Source: Flemingiibacterium sp045634345 (GTDB taxonomy: Bacteria; Bacillota; Clostridia; Oscillospirales; CAG-272). Taken from it: 7,984 nt of DNA. Made by a program: the position numbers and the translations under genes. Below the pieces are notes generated by a model, which was not told the origin of the DNA, searched no databases, and saw only the letters and a program-made list of their open reading frames with translations. Where the stretch lies: NCBI GenBank assembly GCA_045634345.1, contig JAZRAB010000146.1:1-7984 (forward strand), written 5' to 3'. This document shows positions 5,185 through 7,984 of this stretch, one piece after another; the first letter of the stretch is position 1; the number at the start of each line of letters is the position of its first letter.

Positions 5185-5995
5185 ATTCGTATTTTCTATA
5201 TTCTCTCGGCGTTCTCCCCATGTACTTTTTAAAAACGCGCGAAAAGTAGTTGGAGTCTTCAAAACCGACACGAAGCGCAATATCGGTTATGCTTTGATCT
5301 GTGCGTTTTAGAAACACTGCTGCCTTTTCTACCCTGTACCGATTTATATAATCAATAGGTGTTTGCCCTGTTTCACGCTTGAAAATATGGCAAAAATATT
5401 GCTCTGTAAGATGAAAATGCTTGGCAAGCTCCGCTGTAGTAAGTACTGTATTGTAATTTGCCGCTATATAGGCGAAAACCTCATTTATATCACGTAGTTT
5501 GTTTTTTCGCCGCAGTGCCTCACTCCCTGAAAGCGAATTTTTTCTGTAATTGCATGTCAAGTACGCCATAAGTGAATACGCAACACTTTTTATTCTCATG
5601 TCGTATGCTGTGGCTTTTGTCTGCTGCTCTGCATAGATTCTCTCAAAGCAATCTTTAACAAACACATCTCCGACAATATGCGCTTCAAATACGAAGTCAT
5701 CAAATTCGATATCCGCAAAAAACTGCGTAAATATGTGCATACATAAGTGCTCACCGTCACTGCTGTTAGTGGAATGGCGCTCTTCACTGTTAACAATGAA
5801 AAGATCCCCTGCCTTAACCGTATATTCAATACCTCCGCTGATGATTTCACATTCTCCCGATATAAAATAAAGCAATTCAAGATGCTCATGCCAATGGGAG
5901 TGATATTCCCCAAGGTCACGGTTAAGCTTAAGCTTAACTTGAAAATTTCGTTCAATCGGCGATATTGATTCATATGTAGATAAGCAGTCTTTCAT
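5183..5995 (-). CDS. AraC-family transcriptional regulator, cupin N-terminal domain
   Basis: This 270-residue AraC/XylS regulator begins with a cupin sensor, YHSHWHEHLELLYFISGE (31-48), and GDLFIVNSEERHS (63-75), a histidine-rich pattern typical of sugar- or metabolite-sensing members. The DNA-binding domain follows: HTH1 near 185-206 (LTTAELAKHFHLTEQYFCHI) and HTH2 near 235-256, ending in the classic GFEDSNYFSRVFKK (244-257) and GRTPREYRK (260-268). The ATG at 5993-5995 has GGAGG at 6000-6004. Its promoter (6050-6078) overlaps a 15-bp repeat found three times in the intergenic region, suggesting autoregulation and control of the divergent hydrolase gene. Divergent placement next to the metabolic genes makes it the likelier local regulator of the two AraC proteins. 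The ligand is unknown. Confidence 0.92.
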   Translation of the reverse strand: MKDCLSTYESISPIERNFQVKLKLNRDLGEYHSHWHEHLELLYFISGECEIISGGIEYTVKAGDLFIVNSEERHSTNSSDGEHLCMHIFTQFFADIEFDDFVFEAHIVGDVFVKDCFERIYAEQQTKATAYDMRIKSVAYSLMAYLTCNYRKNSLSGSEALRRKNKLRDINEVFAYIAANYNTVLTTAELAKHFHLTEQYFCHIFKRETGQTPIDYINRYRVEKAAVFLKRTDQSITDIALRVGFEDSNYFSRVFKKYMGRTPREYRKYE

Positions 5996-6009
5996 ATGTC
6001 CTCCGTATT

Positions 6010-6126
6010 AAAATCGTGCTTATAGTAACATAAATTTGTGCTTATATATATTCTACAGCATATTCGCTCTTATGTCAATTACATTTAGAAATAATCTTTC
6101 TCGTATTAATTAAAATTGTGCTAATA
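6010..6126 (+). promoter_or_regulatory. Three direct repeats, probable AraC-type operators
   Basis: Copies at 6010-6024 (aaaatcgtgcttata), 6032-6046 (aaatttgtgcttata) and 6112-6126 (aaaattgtgctaata) fit AAAWTYGTGCTWATA. The first two are 22 bp apart, about two helical turns. Copy 2 covers the expected transcription start of the minus-strand AraC gene, and copy 1 lies in its leader. Copy 3 lies about 40 bp upstream of a -10-like TATAAT (6165-6170) for the hydrolase gene, a usual activator position. AraC proteins commonly bind such direct repeats; assigning them to this regulator is inference. Confidence 0.6.
6050..6078 (-). promoter_or_regulatory. Promoter of the divergent AraC gene
   Basis: On the minus strand a perfect TTGACA (6073-6078) is followed after 17 bp by TAGAAT (6050-6055). 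The start is expected near 6043, inside the second operator-like repeat, which fits repression of its own synthesis. Confidence 0.75.
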
Positions 6127-6164
6127 TAGATTAATTATGTTATAGAAGTGTTATAAAAAAAATA

Positions 6165-6170
6165 TATAAT
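6165..6170 (+). promoter_or_regulatory. Possible -10 box of the hydrolase gene
   Basis: TATAAT lies 71 bp before the hydrolase start. The hexamer 17 bp upstream (atagaa) is a poor -35, as expected of an activator-dependent promoter. A competing choice is TATAGA (6141-6146), with an extended TG and TTGTGC (6117-6122) as -35, overlapping operator copy 3. I cannot decide between them by eye. Confidence 0.35.
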
Positions 6171-6241
6171 TATTTATAGGTATAAAAAACATTTAGTAAA
6201 AAGCGCGAATTTTCGCAAATAACTTAATACAAGGATAAAAA

Positions 6242-6817
6242 ATGGGAACTATCGACAAGCCTTGGGAATCCTACATAGAGCCATTTAAAATAGCAGATAA
6301 TCTGTATTTTGTAGGCTGCCATGCGGCTTCTTCGCATCTCATCACGACAAGCGAGGGACTTATTCTTATCGACACCGGATATCCGCAGAATTTATATTTG
6401 GTAATTGATGCTATATACAAGCTCGGATTCAATCCGTATGACATCAAATACATAATCCATTCCCATGGGCACTATGATCATCTGGGCGGTACAAAAGCAC
6501 TTGTCGAGCTGACAGGAGCAAAGACTTTTATCGGCGCAGATGATGTTGACTATGCTAACGGCAGACTTGATCTCACGTGGGCAAAGGAGCTTGGTTACGA
6601 ATACCATGAGGCATTTGAGCCGGATGTTCTTATGCATGACGGGGATATTATACGCCTTGGTGAAGTTGAGATAGAAGTGCTTTCTACCCCCGGTCACACC
6701 CCCGGAACAATGTCATTTTTCTTCGATACAACATATGAAAACAAGACATATCGCGTCGGAATGCACGGCGGAGTTGGTACTAACTCAATGATGACCGCTT
6801 TCCTCGAAAAATACTGA
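6242..6817 (+). CDS. Metallo-beta-lactamase-fold hydrolase, N-terminal 191 aa (interrupted by TGA)
   Basis: The first 191 residues form most of a metallo-beta-lactamase-fold hydrolase resembling subclass B3-like MBL proteins; the substrate is unknown and need not be a beta-lactam. Key sites are the HxHxDH motif H75/H77/D79/H80 in HSHGHYDHLGG, H152 in STPGHTPG, and the B3-like segment GMHGGVGTNSMM (173-184). There is no signal peptide, so it is probably cytosolic. The ATG at 6242 is supported by AAGGA at 6231-6235. An in-frame TGA at 6815-6817 ends this frame, yet homologous-looking sequence continues in the same frame to a TAA at 7049-7051. The truncated product lacks the late GNH motif that should supply the last metal ligand, so it is unlikely to be active. 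Divergent from an AraC gene and upstream of a PIG-L deacetylase. Confidence 0.85.
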   Translation: MGTIDKPWESYIEPFKIADNLYFVGCHAASSHLITTSEGLILIDTGYPQNLYLVIDAIYKLGFNPYDIKYIIHSHGHYDHLGGTKALVELTGAKTFIGADDVDYANGRLDLTWAKELGYEYHEAFEPDVLMHDGDIIRLGEVEIEVLSTPGHTPGTMSFFFDTTYENKTYRVGMHGGVGTNSMMTAFLEKY

Positions 6818-7051
6818 CTCAGCACAGACTGTCGTCAAAAGTTTTACGATGGGCTTGAAAGGCTAAAAAGCAAAAAGGTTGATATATTCATAGGAAATCA
6901 TGTTTGGAATAACAATACGCGCCAAAAATACGAGCGCATGATTGCAGGAGAGCCCAACCCATTCATTAATTCCGAAGAATGGGTAAAATCCCTTGACCAA
7001 TGCCGCACAAATCTCGAAAACCAGCTTGCAAATGAAGCAGCAGAAAAATAA
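6818..7051 (+). pseudogene. C-terminal part of the MBL-fold hydrolase, after the in-frame TGA
   Basis: Reading on in the frame of the N-terminal part gives 77 residues that look like the missing end of the enzyme: LSTDCRQKFYDGLERL, then KKVDIFIGNHVWNN with the expected late histidine (codon 220), and FINSEEWVKSLDQC. No ribosome site or in-frame start suitable for separate translation is seen just after the TGA. The whole frame would be 269 codons, a normal length for this fold. One base change (for example GGA to TGA, since Gly is plausible in EKYGL) would explain the break. Just beyond the TAA, another frame continues as KAYKSFEYALKKLENE to a TAA at 7102-7104, hinting at a second, frameshifting lesion at the A5 run (7044-7048). 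Confidence 0.75.
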
Positions 7052-7133
7052 GCAAGGCTTACAAATCGTTTGAGTATGCACTTAAAAAACTCGAAAACGA
7101 ATAAATAAAAATAAATAAAAGAGGTACAAGCAA

Positions 7134-7982
7134 ATGAAAATTTTAATGATTGGCGCACACCAGGACGACAATGAGTTCCGCTGCGGCGGACTCGCGCACA
7201 AGTACGTACAGCTCGGGCATGAGGTTACCTTCCTCAGCATGTGTAACGGCTGCGGCGGGCACCACATCCTGACCCCCGCAGAAACAACAGCCACCCGAGC
7301 AAAGGAATCTGCCGCAGTTGCAAAGCTTCTCGGCATCACCTATGACGTGTGGGATGATGTTAACGACTGCACCCTCGTTGCAGACCTCAACAACCGCAGA
7401 CGCCTTATCCGCTACATAAGACGCATCTCTCCGGATCTCGTCATCGCTCACCGTCCCAATGACTACATGCCAGACCACCGCGCATCCGGTCAGCTTGTGC
7501 AGGACGCTTCATACATGCTCATAGTTCCTCACGAATGTCCTGACGTGCCCGCAATGAAGGATATGCCGGTTATCATTTATAACGAGGACTCCTTCAAGTG
7601 TCCTCCCTTCAGCGCAGACATTATTCTTGATATGGATGCAGAGATCGACATCAAGATGCAGATTGCAAACCTCAACACATCACAGGTATATGAGTGGCTT
7701 CCCTACACCGAGCATGAAACCGTTCCTGAAGGTGCGGCTGAGCGTTTTGAGTGGCTCAAGGGCATGGACACCACCAAGTGGTATACCGATGAAGAGGTCA
7801 AGGCTCTGCCGCGCGGATATGCGGTACGCTACGCAAAGACTGCGGCACGCTTCAGAAAAGAGCTTGTTGAGAAATACGGCGAAGAACGCGGAAGCAAAAT
7901 ACGTTATGCCGAGGCATATGAAGTGTGCGAATACGGCGCTCCGCTTACGGATGAGCGAAAAGCACAGCTTTTCCCATTTTAA
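7134..7982 (+). CDS. PIG-L/LmbE-family zinc-dependent deacetylase
   Basis: This 282-residue protein belongs to the PIG-L/LmbE deacetylase family, whose known members remove N-acetyl groups from GlcNAc-containing molecules (GlcNAc-PI, the mycothiol precursor, antibiotic intermediates). The N-terminal motif GAHQDDNEFRCGG (7-19) supplies H9 and D12 as zinc ligands and D11 as catalytic base, by analogy with MshB. The third ligand is H115 in HRPNDYMPDHR (106-116). CNGCGGHH (37-44) occupies the usual TNGDAGHH position. There is no signal peptide or membrane segment. The ATG at 7134 follows AAGAGG (7119-7124) with a 9-nt gap. It lies about 80 nt after the broken hydrolase gene with no terminator, so both were probably one operon. 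It appears intact, with higher GC than the preceding genes. Its substrate is unknown. Confidence 0.92.
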   Translation: MKILMIGAHQDDNEFRCGGLAHKYVQLGHEVTFLSMCNGCGGHHILTPAETTATRAKESAAVAKLLGITYDVWDDVNDCTLVADLNNRRRLIRYIRRISPDLVIAHRPNDYMPDHRASGQLVQDASYMLIVPHECPDVPAMKDMPVIIYNEDSFKCPPFSADIILDMDAEIDIKMQIANLNTSQVYEWLPYTEHETVPEGAAERFEWLKGMDTTKWYTDEEVKALPRGYAVRYAKTAARFRKELVEKYGEERGSKIRYAEAYEVCEYGAPLTDERKAQLFPF

Positions 7983-7984
7983 TG
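7982..7984 (+). other. Possible start codon of the next gene (TAATG overlap)
   Basis: The deacetylase stop TAA (7980-7982) shares its last base with an ATG (7982-7984). This is a common translational-coupling arrangement, but no clear ribosome site precedes it and the window ends here. Confidence 0.2.

Noticed and set aside
6815..6817. TGA as selenocysteine
   Set aside because: No convincing bacterial SECIS hairpin follows (only a 4-bp tcgt/acga pairing), and the family would more plausibly have Gly in the EKYGL context than a redox residue.
6815..6817. Alternative genetic code with TGA read as Gly or Trp
   Set aside because: prfB, the two-TM protein and the first AraC gene all end properly at TGA, and an intact RF2, which reads UGA, is encoded here.

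Overview
The window looks like chromosomal DNA of a Gram-positive Clostridia-type bacterium, plausibly a gut Oscillospiraceae/Ruminococcaceae relative. The signs are strong AGGAGG ribosome sites, TTG and GTG starts, sigma-A promoters (TTGAAA-17-TATAAT, TTGACA-17-TAGAAT), intrinsic terminators, two Clostridia-style cupin/AraC regulators and a RlmA-type 23S rRNA methyltransferase. The species-level placement is inference. TGA is used as an ordinary stop several times, so the standard bacterial code applies.

Region 1 (1-2224). A truncated copy of a structured intergenic repeat (1-146) precedes a clear promoter and prfB (release factor 2). prfB is followed closely by a small two-TM protein with an acidic, Cys-bearing tail. 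A bidirectional terminator (1764-1792) separates this from a convergent small one-TM protein, again with an acidic tail carrying five cysteines.

Region 2 (2225-3848, minus strand). A two-gene operon runs from a near-consensus promoter (3802-3830): an RlmA-type 23S rRNA (guanine-N1) methyltransferase, then a soluble GT2 glycosyltransferase of the DPM1/ALG5 type. No terminator is visible before the next minus-strand gene.

Region 3 (3849-4274). This gene-free, partly GC-rich stretch holds two more copies of the repeat, in opposite orientations, with another long hairpin between them. Copy B (3893-4020) is an inverted match to the left end of the window. Copy C (4107-4184, possibly to about 4220) is a divergent version whose stems are preserved although their bases differ. 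This repeat family is the most unusual element here.

Region 4 (4275-7984). Two convergent AraC-family regulators share a 13-bp-stem terminator that contains one gene's stop codon. The second is divergent from a metallo-beta-lactamase-fold hydrolase gene, across an AT-rich 246-bp region with three copies of AAAWTYGTGCTWATA, probably operators. The hydrolase gene has an in-frame TGA at codon 192 that removes a predicted metal-ligand histidine, so it looks like a recent pseudogene. Next comes a complete PIG-L/LmbE-type zinc deacetylase, whose stop overlaps a possible start (TAATG) at the window edge. The context suggests a small regulated catabolic or detoxification locus, substrate unknown.
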